A DNA stretch of 64,000 nt, taken from NCBI RefSeq assembly GCF_014204755.1, contig NZ_JACHLZ010000001.1, forward strand, positions 3,348,001-3,412,000. Direction: 5' to 3'. Under the pieces are notes generated by a model. It worked only from the letters and a program-made list of their open reading frames with translations, ran no database searches and was not told where the DNA came from. A program made the translations under genes and the position numbers. The number at the start of each line of letters is the position of its first letter. Position 1 is the stretch's first letter. This document shows, piece by piece, positions 26,395 through 35,310 of this stretch. The stretch comes from Brachybacterium aquaticum. GTDB taxonomy: Bacteria; Actinomycetota; Actinomycetes; Actinomycetales; Dermabacteraceae.

Positions 26395-27123
26395 ATGGGC
26401 ACTATCGGAACGATCTTCCTCTCGGAGATCGCGGGCACGGCGATGCTCACCCTGCTGGGTGGCGGCGTCGTCGCGAACGTGATCCTCGGGAAGACCAAGG
26501 GCAACGGCGGCGGCTGGCTGCTCATCAACATCGGCTGGGGTCTCGCGGTCTTCGCGGGCGTGTGGGTCGCGTTCCTCACCGGCGCGCACCTGAACCCGGC
26601 CGTCACCTTCGGCCTGCTGGCCAACGGCGCCTCCGAGTACGGCCCCGGGATCCCGGTGACCGCCGGCACCACCGTCGCCTACCTGCTCGCGGAGCTCATC
26701 GGCGCCTTCCTCGGTGCGGTGCTCGCGTGGATGACCTACAAGAACCACTACGACCAGGAGACCGACGCCGGCACCATCCTGGGAACCTTCTCGACCGGTC
26801 CGGAGATCCGCTCATACGGCTGGAACCTCGTCACCGAGATCATCGCGACCTTCGTGCTCGTGTACGTGATCATCATGTTCGGCAACACCCCGCACCAGCT
26901 CGGCCCGCTCGCGGTCGCCCTGCTCGTGGTCGGTATCGGCGCCAGCCTCGGCGGGCCCACCGGCTACGCCATCAACCCCGCCCGTGACCTCGGGCCCCGC
27001 ATCGCGCACGCGATCCTGCCGATCCCGCACAAGGGCAGCAGCGACTGGGGATACTCGTGGGTGCCGATCGTCGGCCCCCTGATCGGCGGCGTCCTCGCCG
27101 GCCTCGCGGCGCTGGCCTTCTGA
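26395..27123 (+). CDS. glpF: Glycerol uptake facilitator (MIP/aquaporin family)
   Basis: 242-residue channel with six hydrophobic helices and both half-helix motifs: NPAVTF after TGAHL near residue 64, and NPARDLGPR near residue 195. The Asp after the second NPA is typical of glycerol-conducting aquaglyceroporins rather than water channels. ATG 26395 follows GAAGGAGAG. Set between glpD and glpK, it supplies glycerol to the kinase. Confidence 0.94.
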   Translation: MGTIGTIFLSEIAGTAMLTLLGGGVVANVILGKTKGNGGGWLLINIGWGLAVFAGVWVAFLTGAHLNPAVTFGLLANGASEYGPGIPVTAGTTVAYLLAELIGAFLGAVLAWMTYKNHYDQETDAGTILGTFSTGPEIRSYGWNLVTEIIATFVLVYVIIMFGNTPHQLGPLAVALLVVGIGASLGGPTGYAINPARDLGPRIAHAILPIPHKGSSDWGYSWVPIVGPLIGGVLAGLAALAF

Positions 27124-27134
27124 CCTCCACCCCT

Positions 27135-27173
27135 GCCCGGGCGGGGTCGTCGGCCGACGGTCCCCGCCCGGGC
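27135..27173 (+). terminator. Strong hairpin between glpF and glpK
   Basis: Arms GCCCGGGCGGGG (27135-27146) and its exact complement (27162-27173) form a 12-bp perfect stem. The 15-nt loop contains the palindrome GTCGGCCGAC, the core of the iterated motif. It lies inside the glp gene set, suggesting an attenuator that uncouples glpF and glpK levels. Confidence 0.65.
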
Positions 27174-27229
27174 CCCCGACGGCGCGACGACGCGCCGCCA
27201 CTCTCGATCCATCACACGAAGGAGTTCCG

Positions 27230-28774
27230 ATGAACGACGAGACCATGTACATCATGTCCATCGACCAGGGCACGACCTCGACCCGCGCGATCATCTTCGA
27301 CCACGCCGGGCAGATCGTCGCGACCGGCCAGAAGGAGCACGAGCAGATCTTCCCGAAGTCCGGCTGGGTCGAGCACGACCCGATGGAGATCTGGAAGAAC
27401 ACCCGCGACGTGGTGGGCCAGGCGCTCGTGGGCGCCGAGATCAACCGTCACCAGCTCGCGGGCGTGGGCATCACCAACCAGCGCGAGACCGCGGTGGTGT
27501 GGGACCGCACCACCGGCGAGCCGGTGTACAACGCGATCGTCTGGCAGGACACCCGCACCCAGAAGATCTGCGACGAGCTCGCCGGGGACGAGGGGGCGGA
27601 CAAGTACAAGGAGCGTGTGGGCCTGCCGCTGGCGACCTACTTCTCCGGCCCCAAGGTCAAGTGGATCCTCGACAACGTCGAGGGCGCCCGCGAGAAGGCC
27701 GAGGCCGGTGACCTGCTCTTCGGCAACACCGATGCCTGGCTGGTGTGGAACATGACCGGCGGCGTCGACGGCGGCGTCCACGTCACCGACGTCACCAACG
27801 CCTCCCGCACCATGCTCATGAACATCGACACCCTCGACTGGAACGAGGACATCGCGAAGGACATGGGCATCCCGCTGTCCATGCTCCCCGAGATCCGCTC
27901 CTCCTCCGAGGTGTATGGCACGGGCCGCAAGCAGGGCCTGCTCATCGACACCCCGATCGCCGGCATCCTCGGCGACCAGCAGGCCGCGACCTTCGGCCAG
28001 GCCTGCTTCGAGGTGGGCATGGGCAAGAACACCTACGGCACCGGCAACTTCATGCTGGTCAACACCGGTGAGGAGCTGGTGCGCAGCGAGAACGGGCTGC
28101 TCACCACCGTCGCGTACAAGATCGGCAACAACAAGCCGGTCTACGCGCTCGAGGGCTCGGTGGCGGTCACCGGCTCGCTCGTGCAGTGGGTGCGCGACAA
28201 CCTCGGCATCATCTCCTCCGCCCCCGAGATCGAGGACCTCGCCAAGCAGGTCGACGACAACGGCGGACTGTTCATCGTCCCGGCGTTCTCGGGCCTGTTC
28301 GCCCCGCACTGGCGCTCCGACGCCCGCGGCGTGATGGTCGGCATGACCCGCTTCCACAACAAGAACCACATCGCCCGCGCGGCGCTGGAGGCCACGGCCT
28401 TCCAGTCCCGCGAGGTGCTGGACGCGATGGTCGCCGACGCGGCGAGCGACGGCGTCGAGCTCACCGAGCTCAAGGTCGACGGCGGCATGGTCATGAACGA
28501 GACCCTCATGCAGTTCCAGGCCGACATCCTCGGCGTGCCCGTGGTGCGCCCGAAGGTCATCGAGACCACCGCGCTCGGCGCCGCCTACGCCGCCGGCATC
28601 GCGGTGGGCTTCTGGGACGGCGAGCAGGACGTCATCGACAACTGGGCCGAGGACAAGCGTTGGGAGCCCCAGATGGACGAGGAGACCCGCGACCGCTACA
28701 TGCGCCTGTGGAAGAAGGCCGTCGAGCGCACCCTGGACTGGGTCGACGACGACACCGAGGCGCTGTTCGGCTGA
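27230..28774 (+). CDS. glpK: Glycerol kinase
   Basis: 514-residue FGGY-family kinase that phosphorylates glycerol to glycerol 3-phosphate. The ATP-binding opening [17 protein letters not shown] and the segments [43 protein letters not shown] and [20 protein letters not shown] are all glycerol-kinase hallmarks. C-terminal [20 protein letters not shown] is intact. ATG 27230 follows GAAGGAG. Completes the pathway with GlpF and GlpD. Confidence 0.96.
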   Translation: MNDETMYIMSIDQGTTSTRAIIFDHAGQIVATGQKEHEQIFPKSGWVEHDPMEIWKNTRDVVGQALVGAEINRHQLAGVGITNQRETAVVWDRTTGEPVYNAIVWQDTRTQKICDELAGDEGADKYKERVGLPLATYFSGPKVKWILDNVEGAREKAEAGDLLFGNTDAWLVWNMTGGVDGGVHVTDVTNASRTMLMNIDTLDWNEDIAKDMGIPLSMLPEIRSSSEVYGTGRKQGLLIDTPIAGILGDQQAATFGQACFEVGMGKNTYGTGNFMLVNTGEELVRSENGLLTTVAYKIGNNKPVYALEGSVAVTGSLVQWVRDNLGIISSAPEIEDLAKQVDDNGGLFIVPAFSGLFAPHWRSDARGVMVGMTRFHNKNHIARAALEATAFQSREVLDAMVADAASDGVELTELKVDGGMVMNETLMQFQADILGVPVVRPKVIETTALGAAYAAGIAVGFWDGEQDVIDNWAEDKRWEPQMDEETRDRYMRLWKKAVERTLDWVDDDTEALFG

Positions 28775-28996
28775 CATCGCCGACCGCGCGGCAGGGCTCC
28801 CGGAGGGGGCGGAGCGCGTGAGTGGGGTCACAGGGGCGTAGGGTTCTCCCCATCCGGAGACAGCGCCGCCTGTACGGTGGCGCGTCGACTGCACCTGTCC
28901 CGATCCCCGTCCGCTCTCCCTTCCCCCGGGGCCCTGCCGCTCCTCACGCCGGACCCCGTCCCGGAGAGCCACTTCCTCGAGAACGGAGCTCCTGCC

Positions 28997-30538
28997 ATGG
29001 AACTTGCCTTCAAAATCATCGCGCTGGTCGTGTACTTCGGCGCCATGATCGGCATCGGCCTGTACGCCTTCCGCAAGACCACGGACGGCGAGGACTACAT
29101 GCTCGGCGGCCGCCAGCTGCACCCCTTCGTCGCCGCGCTCTCCGCCGGCGCCTCGGACATGTCCGGCTGGCTGCTGATGGGCCTGCCCGGCGCGCTGTAC
29201 ATGAGCGGCCTGGTCGAGGCGTGGATCGCCGTCGGCCTCACCGTGGGTGCCGCGCTGAACTGGGTCTTCGTCGCCCCGCGCCTGCGTCAGTACACGCAGA
29301 TCGCCGGCAACGCGATCACCGTGCCGAGCTTCTTCGGCAACCGCCTCCATGACCGCAGCAACGTGCTGCGCATCGCCGCGGGCCTGATCATCCTGGTGTT
29401 CTTCACCTTCTACGTCTCCTCCGGCATGGTCGCCGGCGGCGTGTTCTTCCAGTCGATGTTCGGCGGCCCCTACCTCACCGGCATGCTCCTGGTGGGCGGC
29501 GTGACCATCCTGTACACCCTGTTCGGCGGCTTCCTCGGCGCCAGCTACACCGATGTCGTCCAGGGCCTGATCATGCTGGTCTCCCTCATCGTCGTCCCGA
29601 TCACCGCGATGGTCGTCGTGGGCGGCCCCGCGGCGATGTTCGCCTCCGTGCGCGAGGTCGACCCCACCTTCGGCTCGATGGTCGCCGGCGGCACCTGGGT
29701 CGGCATCGTCTCGGCGCTCGCGTGGGGCCTCGGCTACTTCGGACAGCCGCACATCATCGTGCGCTTCATGGCGCTGCGCTCCTCGCGCGATGCCAAGTAC
29801 GGCACCGTCGTCGGCATGAGCTGGATGATCCTGTGCGTGCTCGGCGCCGTGTTCACCGCCATGGCGGGCCTTGCCTACTTCCAGCAGAACCAGGACCAGC
29901 AGCTCACCGACACCGTCAACGGAGAGTCCGTGTTCCTGGACCTCGCCCAGATCCTGTTCCACCCGCTGATCGCCGGCATCCTGCTCGCCGCGGTGCTCGC
30001 CGCGATCATGTCCACCATCTCCTCCCAGCTGATCGTCACCAGCTCCGCGCTGATCGAGGACATCGTGGGCGGCTTCGGCGTGAAGCTAGGCGCCGTCCAG
30101 AAGCTCTGGGGCGGCCGCATCGGCGTGCTCGTCGTCTCGGTCATCTCCGTGCTGCTGGCGCTGGACCCGGAGAGTTCCGTGCTCGCCCTGGTCGCCTTCG
30201 CCTGGGCCGGCTTCGGCTCCGCCTTCGGACCGATCATCCTGCTGTCCCTGTTCTGGCGCCGCCTGACCGCCGCCGGCGCGGCCGTGGGCATGGTCGCCGG
30301 CGCCGTGGTCGCCTTCGTCTGGGGCCAGTTCCAGCCCGACGTCGACTGGGGCTGGTTCGGCGGGGAGCACCTCTACGAGATCATCCCCGGCTTCCTCATC
30401 TGCCTCGTGCTCGCCGTGGTGGTCAGCCTGTTCACCCCGCAGCCGGACAAGAAGGCCATGGAGGAGTTCGACGACATGGTCGACTCGCTCGCCACCGGCG
30501 AGGCCCGGGACCGCTCGGCGGAGGCCGCCTCGGCCTGA
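28997..30538 (+). CDS. putP: Sodium/proline-type solute symporter (SSS family)
   Basis: 513 residues with about thirteen hydrophobic helices. The ATG at 28997 (MELAFKIIALVVYFGAMIGI) follows GGAGCTCC and was chosen over upstream in-frame starts that lack a membrane start. SAGASDMSGWLLMGLPGALY and GYFGQPHIIVRFMALRSSRD are PutP signature blocks; IMSTISSQLIVTSSALIEDI contains the conserved Na+-site region. Proline import coupled to sodium is likely, but close relatives carry pantothenate or other solutes. Apparently monocistronic. Confidence 0.9.
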   Translation: MELAFKIIALVVYFGAMIGIGLYAFRKTTDGEDYMLGGRQLHPFVAALSAGASDMSGWLLMGLPGALYMSGLVEAWIAVGLTVGAALNWVFVAPRLRQYTQIAGNAITVPSFFGNRLHDRSNVLRIAAGLIILVFFTFYVSSGMVAGGVFFQSMFGGPYLTGMLLVGGVTILYTLFGGFLGASYTDVVQGLIMLVSLIVVPITAMVVVGGPAAMFASVREVDPTFGSMVAGGTWVGIVSALAWGLGYFGQPHIIVRFMALRSSRDAKYGTVVGMSWMILCVLGAVFTAMAGLAYFQQNQDQQLTDTVNGESVFLDLAQILFHPLIAGILLAAVLAAIMSTISSQLIVTSSALIEDIVGGFGVKLGAVQKLWGGRIGVLVVSVISVLLALDPESSVLALVAFAWAGFGSAFGPIILLSLFWRRLTAAGAAVGMVAGAVVAFVWGQFQPDVDWGWFGGEHLYEIIPGFLICLVLAVVVSLFTPQPDKKAMEEFDDMVDSLATGEARDRSAEAASA

Positions 30539-30604
30539 TCCTGAGCGAGGGCAGCCCCGGCTCGGCGTGCGCAGTGCACTGCGGAGGGTCGGGATTGCAC
30601 ACTC

Positions 30605-30661
30605 TGCGCTCCTGGCGCGACGTCACCGGCCATATGGCTGTGAGGTCACGCCAGGAGCGCA
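30605..30661. terminator. Long bidirectional inverted repeat between convergent genes
   Basis: 22-nt arms (30605-30626 and 30640-30661) pair with only two mismatches around a 13-nt loop, giving one of the strongest stems in the window. It lies between the convergent putP and SMP-30 genes and can fold on either strand, so it is best read as a bidirectional terminator. The flanks continue with weaker complementarity. There is no U-tract. Confidence 0.65.
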
Positions 30662-30716
30662 TTCTTTGCAGGCGACGGTGCGAAGTGGGCGGAGAGAGGC
30701 GTCCGCCACGGCGCGT

Positions 30717-31592
30717 TCAGCCCTCCTCGTCCCCGTCCTCGGGGTCGCCGAACAGCAGCTCCTCCGTCGCACCCGTCACCCCGGGCTGCACGGAGAACAG
30801 CGAGCCGGCCGCGGGATCCTCACCGTCGGGGAGGTTCTCCCGGCTGGTGGTGATGTACAGCGTCGCGAGGTCCGCGCCGCCGAAGGTGCAGGCAGTGACC
30901 TGGCGGGCGCCCACCTCGACCTTCTCCGCGACGCGGCCGCCCGCATCGAGGCCCAGCACCTGCCCGCCGCCGTACATCGCCACCCACACGTTGCCCTCCG
31001 CGTCCAGGCACAGCCCGTCGGGATGGCCCTCCTCCGCGGTGAGGTCCGCGAAGGGGCGCCGGCCGGAGAAGCCGGACTCGGCCGACCAGTCCATGACGTC
31101 GACGCGCCCCGTCGGGGTGTCGACGAAGAACGCGGAGGCGCCGTCGGCCGCGAAGGCGAGACCGTTGGAGATCGTGAGGTCCCCGAACTCGATCCCGGTA
31201 GTGCCGTCGGGGAGCAGGCGCCACATCGACGCAGCGCCCGGGCGCTGGTCATAGGTCATGGAGCCGCAGTAGAACGAACCGTCCGGTGCGACGGCGCCCT
31301 CGTTCATGCGCACGTCCTCGTCCCACAGCGGGGGGAGGCGGCGGATCGAGCCATCGGCGTCCTCCAGGGCGAAGCACTTCTCCAGCGCCAGCACCGCGCC
31401 GCCGCCATGAGCAGGGCGCACGCAGGCCACGACCGCGCCGGGCGTGGGCAGCCGGCGCGCGGACCCGTCGGGACGCAGCTGCAGCATGTCGCCCTCGAGC
31501 ATGTCCACCCAGCGCAGCCCGCCCCAGGTCTCGGACCAGTACGGACCCTCGCCGTGGTGGGCGAGCGAATCGGTGATGCGGTCGGCGTGCAT
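30717..31592 (-). CDS. SMP-30/gluconolactonase-like protein
   Basis: 291-residue six-bladed propeller enzyme. The first-blade metal ligand segment is HGEGPYWSETWGGLRWVDML. Further family blocks are MNEGAVAPDGSFYCGSMTYD and LTISNGLAFAADGASAFFVD, ending the chain with HPDGLCLDAEGNVWVAMYGG. These Ca/Zn-dependent enzymes open sugar lactones to aldonates. It lies 111 bp downstream of a sugar-type MFS gene on the same strand, so a lactone import-and-hydrolysis pair is inferred. The stop faces the long hairpin at 30605. Confidence 0.9.
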   Translation of the reverse strand: MHADRITDSLAHHGEGPYWSETWGGLRWVDMLEGDMLQLRPDGSARRLPTPGAVVACVRPAHGGGAVLALEKCFALEDADGSIRRLPPLWDEDVRMNEGAVAPDGSFYCGSMTYDQRPGAASMWRLLPDGTTGIEFGDLTISNGLAFAADGASAFFVDTPTGRVDVMDWSAESGFSGRRPFADLTAEEGHPDGLCLDAEGNVWVAMYGGGQVLGLDAGGRVAEKVEVGARQVTACTFGGADLATLYITTSRENLPDGEDPAAGSLFSVQPGVTGATEELLFGDPEDGDEEG

Positions 31593-31703
31593 GGGCCCTC
31601 CCGGGGTCGTGTGCGAGTCCCCGGCGCGCGGTCGCCGGTGGTGCCACGGTACGGGGTGCGCACCGATGGTGCGTGGTACTCCTGCCGACGAGCCGCCCCG
31701 CCC

Positions 31704-33155
31704 TTACTCCGCCAGCGCCTTCCCCCGCTGCTCCGGCAGCGTGAACGCCGCCGCGGACGCGATCGCGAAGGCCAGCGCGAACACCACGAACGCCAGCACC
31801 TGACCGCCGGAGACCACGAGCACCGGCACCAGGAACGGGGCGATGATCGAGGCGAGGCGGCCGAAGGCGGCGGCCGCGCCGGTGCCGGTGCCGCGCACCG
31901 CGGTCGGGTACAGCTCCGGCCCGATCGCGTAGAGCGCGCCCCAGGCGCCGAGGTTGAAGAAGCTGAGGAAACACCCCGCCACGAGGATCGTCGCCTCGGA
32001 GTCGGCCATGCCGTAGCCGATCGCGGACAGGGCGGAGCCGGCGAGGAAGATCGTCAGCGTCCAGCGCCGGCCCAGCACCTCGATCAGCCACGCCGCGGCG
32101 GCGTAGCCGGGCAGCTGGGCGAGGGTGATGATCAGCGTGAAGGTGAAGGACTGGGTGAGGGTGAAACCGCGGTCCACCAGCAGCGTCGGGATCCAGATGA
32201 ACGCGCCGTAGTAGGCGAGGTTGATGCAGAACCACACCGCCCACAGCCCGGCCGTGCGGGCACGCAGGCCCGCGGACCAGATGCCGCCGGTCGCCTCGAC
32301 CCGGTCGGCCTCGGGGACGACGCCGACCTCGTCGGCCGCGACGCGCCCGTCCCCGTCGGCCGCAACCGCCACGGCAGTAGCACCGGACGCGCCGGCGGCG
32401 GACCCGTCGGCCGACGCCGCCTGCGGCTCCTCGATCCCGGCGCTCGCCTCGAAGTCGCGCACGATCCGCTCGGCCTCGTCGTGGCGGCCCTTCTTCTCCA
32501 GGAACCGCACCGATTCGGGCATCCCGAGCCGCACCACGATCGAGTAGGCGGCCGGGATCATGCCGAGCGCCAGCGCCCAGCGCCAGCCGGCCGGCCCCGA
32601 GGTCGCGACGAACGTGCCGATCACGGCGGCGAGGATCCAGCCCAGCGCCCAGAACGCCTCGAGCCACACCACCACGCGGCCGCGGATGCGGGCGGGGGCG
32701 AACTCGCTGACCAGGGTGGAGGCCACCGGAAGCTCGGCGCCGAGGCCGAGACCCACCACGAAGCGCAGTGCGATCAGCACGCCCACGCCCATCGCGAGCG
32801 CGGAGGCGCCGGTCGCGAGGCCGTAGATCAGCAGGGTGAGGGCGAAGACGCTGCGCCTGCCGATCCGGTCGGCGAGCAGGCCGCCCACGGTCGCGCCGAT
32901 CGCCATGCCGGCGAACCCGGCGGAGGCGATGAGGGAGCCGTCGGACTTGTCGATGCCCCAGTGCACGGTCAGCGCCGCGATGACGAAGGAGATCAGACCC
33001 ACGTCCATCGCGTCCAGCGCCCAGCCGATGCCGGAGGCGCCGAGCAGCTTGCCGTGCTTGCGCGTGAACGGCAGCCGGTCCAGGCGCTGGGAGCGGGTGA
33101 GGGGGCGATCGATCGGGGTGGCCGACGACTCGGGGAGAGCGGGGGAGGGGCTCAT
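31704..33155 (-). CDS. MFS transporter, sugar/aromatic-acid type
   Basis: 483 residues from ATG 33155, which has GGAGG upstream; an in-frame start at 33212 is less likely. Twelve predicted helices with the MFS loop LLADRIGRRSVFALTLLIYG after helix 2 and LPVASTLVSEFAPARIRGRV around helix 5. The central cytoplasmic loop (about 32290-32420) is expanded by an Ala/Asp/Gly-rich stretch carrying three to four GCCGAC-type motifs. Substrate unknown; the downstream SMP-30 gene suggests a sugar lactone, aldonate or related acid. Confidence 0.87.
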   Translation of the reverse strand: MSPSPALPESSATPIDRPLTRSQRLDRLPFTRKHGKLLGASGIGWALDAMDVGLISFVIAALTVHWGIDKSDGSLIASAGFAGMAIGATVGGLLADRIGRRSVFALTLLIYGLATGASALAMGVGVLIALRFVVGLGLGAELPVASTLVSEFAPARIRGRVVVWLEAFWALGWILAAVIGTFVATSGPAGWRWALALGMIPAAYSIVVRLGMPESVRFLEKKGRHDEAERIVRDFEASAGIEEPQAASADGSAAGASGATAVAVAADGDGRVAADEVGVVPEADRVEATGGIWSAGLRARTAGLWAVWFCINLAYYGAFIWIPTLLVDRGFTLTQSFTFTLIITLAQLPGYAAAAWLIEVLGRRWTLTIFLAGSALSAIGYGMADSEATILVAGCFLSFFNLGAWGALYAIGPELYPTAVRGTGTGAAAAFGRLASIIAPFLVPVLVVSGGQVLAFVVFALAFAIASAAAFTLPEQRGKALAE

Positions 33156-33257
33156 GGGGACCTCCGGCGGTGGGGGCAGGGTGGGCACATCATGGCGCAC
33201 GCCCGCACGCACGTCATGCGACGCCGGTCACACTCGTCGGCCGACGGGGGCTCCCGG

Positions 33258-33275
33258 CGGTCGGACTCCCGACCG
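33258..33275. terminator. Small hairpin between the NUDIX and MFS genes
   Basis: CGGTCGG (33258-33264) pairs exactly with CCGACCG (33269-33275) across a 4-nt loop. It could end the minus-strand NUDIX transcript before the MFS gene. Short and without a U-run, so support is moderate. Confidence 0.4.
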
Positions 33276-33352
33276 ACACTCCTGGTCAGTCTGAGAAAAA
33301 GCCCTGAGGTCTCGGAATCATCTCGGATTGTGCGAGGGTCCGTGTCGTCTCA

Positions 33353-33403
33353 GCCGACGGGACGGGTCGGCCGACGGGACGGGGCGGTCGACGGGGCAGC
33401 GAG
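33353..33403. repeat. 17-bp tandem array of the GCCGACGGG motif
   Basis: Three adjoining 17-bp units start at 33353, 33370 and 33387, each beginning GCCGACGGG or GTCGACGGG. A fourth copy begins at 33415, overlapping the 3' end of the NUDIX gene. The array occupies the gap between the NUDIX stop and the MFS gene. Confidence 0.8.
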
Positions 33404-33411
33404 GGAACCAG

Positions 33412-33912
33412 TCAGCCGACGGGACGGGGCGGGTGCGAGAACATGTCGACCTCCGCTTCGCCGCGCAGCACCGCGAGGGCGCGCCGGGCGCGGGAGGCGC
33501 CCCAGGCGGAGAGCATGTCCGCCTGTGACTCGGCGATGAGCGCCCAGTCGTCCAGCTCCGAGGCCTGCGGCACGATCCGCGCCTCGAGCTCGGCGCGCGG
33601 GATGACCCCGGCATCGAACAGGAAGTGCACGCCCATCGGGGCGGAGTGCACGGGGCTCGAAGGCAGCCAGTCCACAGCGAGCAGCCGCCCAACCTCGACG
33701 TCGAGCCCGAGCTCCTCCATGACCTCGCGTTGGGCGCAGGCGCGGGCGTCTTCGCCGGGGTCCACGCCGCCGCCGGGCAGCAGCCAGTGCGCACGGTAGT
33801 TCGGCTTCTCGATGACGAAGCGGCCGTCCTCGTCCCGCAGGATCACGGCTCCGGAGGTGATGACCTTGGGGAGGGTGGCGAAATAGGCGGGGTCGGGCAG
33901 CAGTCGCGGCAT
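33412..33912 (-). CDS. NUDIX hydrolase
   Basis: 166 residues. The complete Nudix box is present as GGVDPGEDARACAQREVMEE followed by LG, matching G-x5-E-x7-R-E-U-x-E-E-x-G-U. SGAVILRDEDGRFVIEKPNY precedes it. Such enzymes hydrolyse nucleoside diphosphate derivatives; the specific substrate cannot be read. The last codons run into a GCCGACGGG repeat. Divergent from the toxin-antitoxin pair 114 bp away. Confidence 0.9.
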   Translation of the reverse strand: MPRLLPDPAYFATLPKVITSGAVILRDEDGRFVIEKPNYRAHWLLPGGGVDPGEDARACAQREVMEELGLDVEVGRLLAVDWLPSSPVHSAPMGVHFLFDAGVIPRAELEARIVPQASELDDWALIAESQADMLSAWGASRARRALAVLRGEAEVDMFSHPPRPVG

Positions 33913-34002
33913 GGCCTCATCGTGTCACCGTGCGGTGGCATGCGACCAACCGGTTCCGCGGGACCGGGCGAGGCGTGCCGGATGAGCGCTTCGCAGCCAT
34001 GG

Positions 34003-34027
34003 TGATACGGTCATGCCCGCCGTATCA
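34003..34027. promoter_or_regulatory. Inverted-repeat operator of the toxin-antitoxin pair
   Basis: TGATACGG (34003-34010) and CCGTATCA (34020-34027) are perfect 8-bp arms spaced by nine bases. The downstream arm ends on the first base of the upstream candidate start codon, so bound antitoxin would block transcription or initiation, the usual autoregulation of such modules. Confidence 0.6.
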
Positions 34028-34632
34028 TGGAGTGCATGAGCAGTGCGACCATGGATCCGGCCGGGGAGCTCGCTCGCGCCCTGCACCGCCGAGGGGACCC
34101 GATGAGCGCGAGCGCGTTCCTCGAGGTCCTCGGGGAAGTGGTCGGCGGCTCCACGGCACCCCTCACGGCAGGGGAGCGGGACTTCCTGCTCACCCACGCG
34201 GGCCTCAACGAGCAGGACCTCAGCGAGCAGGGACGGGCCGCGACGCAGCTGGGACTGGCGCGGGAGCGGTTCACCCTCGACGCCGCAGCCCTCGACGGTG
34301 CCCTGTCGACGGGCGAGGTCGCCGCGCTCCTCGGACGCGCCGAGGCCAACGTGCGAAGGTCCCGCCTCGTCGGCGACCTCTACGCCCCGAACCCCGGTGA
34401 CCCGGCCGGGCTGCGGTTCCCGCGCTGGCAGTTCACGGCCGACGGGCGCGTGGTACCGGGGCTGCGCCGGATCCTCCCCGCCTTCCCGCGGGACACCCAT
34501 CCGCTGGCGATCGGCCGATTCATGACGCAGGCCCAGGAGGAGCTGGAGGGCATGAGCCCGGTCGACTGGCTGGCCGGTGATGGCCCGGTGGAGCCTGTCC
34601 TCGCCCTGGTCGAGGACCTGGGGTACCTGTGA
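34027..34632 (+). CDS. Xre/MbcA-type antitoxin of a RES-Xre module
   Basis: 201 residues from ATG 34027; ATG 34036 is equally possible and would leave the operator fully outside the coding region. A central helix-turn-helix-like segment (LSTGEVAALLGRAEANVRRS) is followed by GLRFPRWQFTADGRVVPGLR and a C-terminal EELEGMSPVDWLAGDGPVEP, resembling the toxin-binding tail of DUF2384-type antitoxins. The N-terminal approximately 90 residues are an extension beyond the minimal family. It overlaps the toxin gene by four bases (GTGA) and is preceded by an operator, so it should bind both DNA and the RES toxin. Confidence 0.8.
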   Translation: MECMSSATMDPAGELARALHRRGDPMSASAFLEVLGEVVGGSTAPLTAGERDFLLTHAGLNEQDLSEQGRAATQLGLARERFTLDAAALDGALSTGEVAALLGRAEANVRRSRLVGDLYAPNPGDPAGLRFPRWQFTADGRVVPGLRRILPAFPRDTHPLAIGRFMTQAQEELEGMSPVDWLAGDGPVEPVLALVEDLGYL

Positions 34633-35288
34633 GCCCCTCGCTCCCGAAGGCGCCCCGCTCGCCGAAGGCGCCGCTGCGGCTGGGCCCGAAGGATGTCGTC
34701 GCATGGCGGGCGCCGCTGTGGCGGATCCATGCGATCGTGGGTCCGCACTCGGTGGCCTGGAACGAGCTGCGGGCGTTCGGGCCGGTCTCGACATGCCGGT
34801 GGGATCCGCACCCGGAGCCGCGCCGTCTGCATACCGCCGACGGTTCCCCGTTCAGAGGGCTGACTCCGGCGGTCGCCTATGCCGCAGCAGATCCCGACAC
34901 CGCGTTCGTCGAGGTGTCCCAGAGCGGCATCATCACCCTGTCACCGGACCGGGCCCTCACGGCATGGGAGCCGACGAGCCCGCTGGAACTGCTGGACCTC
35001 ACCGGCAGCGACTTCCTGATGCGCAACGGTGCGACCGACGCGCTGCTGTCGGCCCCGCGGTCGACGTGCCGAGCCTGGGCCAGGGCGATCTGGGAGCAGC
35101 TCGGGAACTCGATCAGCGGGCTGCTGACCCGCTCCACGTGGACCGGTGATCCCGTCATCGTCCTGTTCCCGATGGCGGCTGGTAAGTTCCCCGCGGCCCC
35201 GGCGTTCACCCGCAGCCTGGACCACCCCGATGTCGCGACCCTCGCGCGCCGCGCGGGCGGCCGCTTCGGCTGGTCCGTGCATCTCTAG
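34629..35288 (+). CDS. RES-domain toxin
   Basis: 219 residues starting at the GTG within the GTGA overlap with the antitoxin gene. The RES domain shows WRAPLWRIHAI near residue 30 (conserved Arg), AVAYAAADPDTAFVEVSQSG with Tyr84 and Glu95, and a C-terminal RSLDHPDVATLARRAGGRFG. RES toxins such as MbcT of Mycobacterium tuberculosis degrade NAD+, an ADP-ribosyltransferase-like activity; the same is inferred here. Translational coupling behind the antitoxin is the expected arrangement. Intact by length and motifs. Confidence 0.85.
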   Translation: MSPSLPKAPRSPKAPLRLGPKDVVAWRAPLWRIHAIVGPHSVAWNELRAFGPVSTCRWDPHPEPRRLHTADGSPFRGLTPAVAYAAADPDTAFVEVSQSGIITLSPDRALTAWEPTSPLELLDLTGSDFLMRNGATDALLSAPRSTCRAWARAIWEQLGNSISGLLTRSTWTGDPVIVLFPMAAGKFPAAPAFTRSLDHPDVATLARRAGGRFGWSVHL

Positions 35289-35310
35289 ACGGCATCATCG
35301 CCGGACGGCT

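Noticed and set aside
30567-30720. Short mirrored open frames on both strands around the long inverted repeat
   Set aside because: They translate to similar peptides on the two strands only because the DNA is palindromic; there is no start signal.
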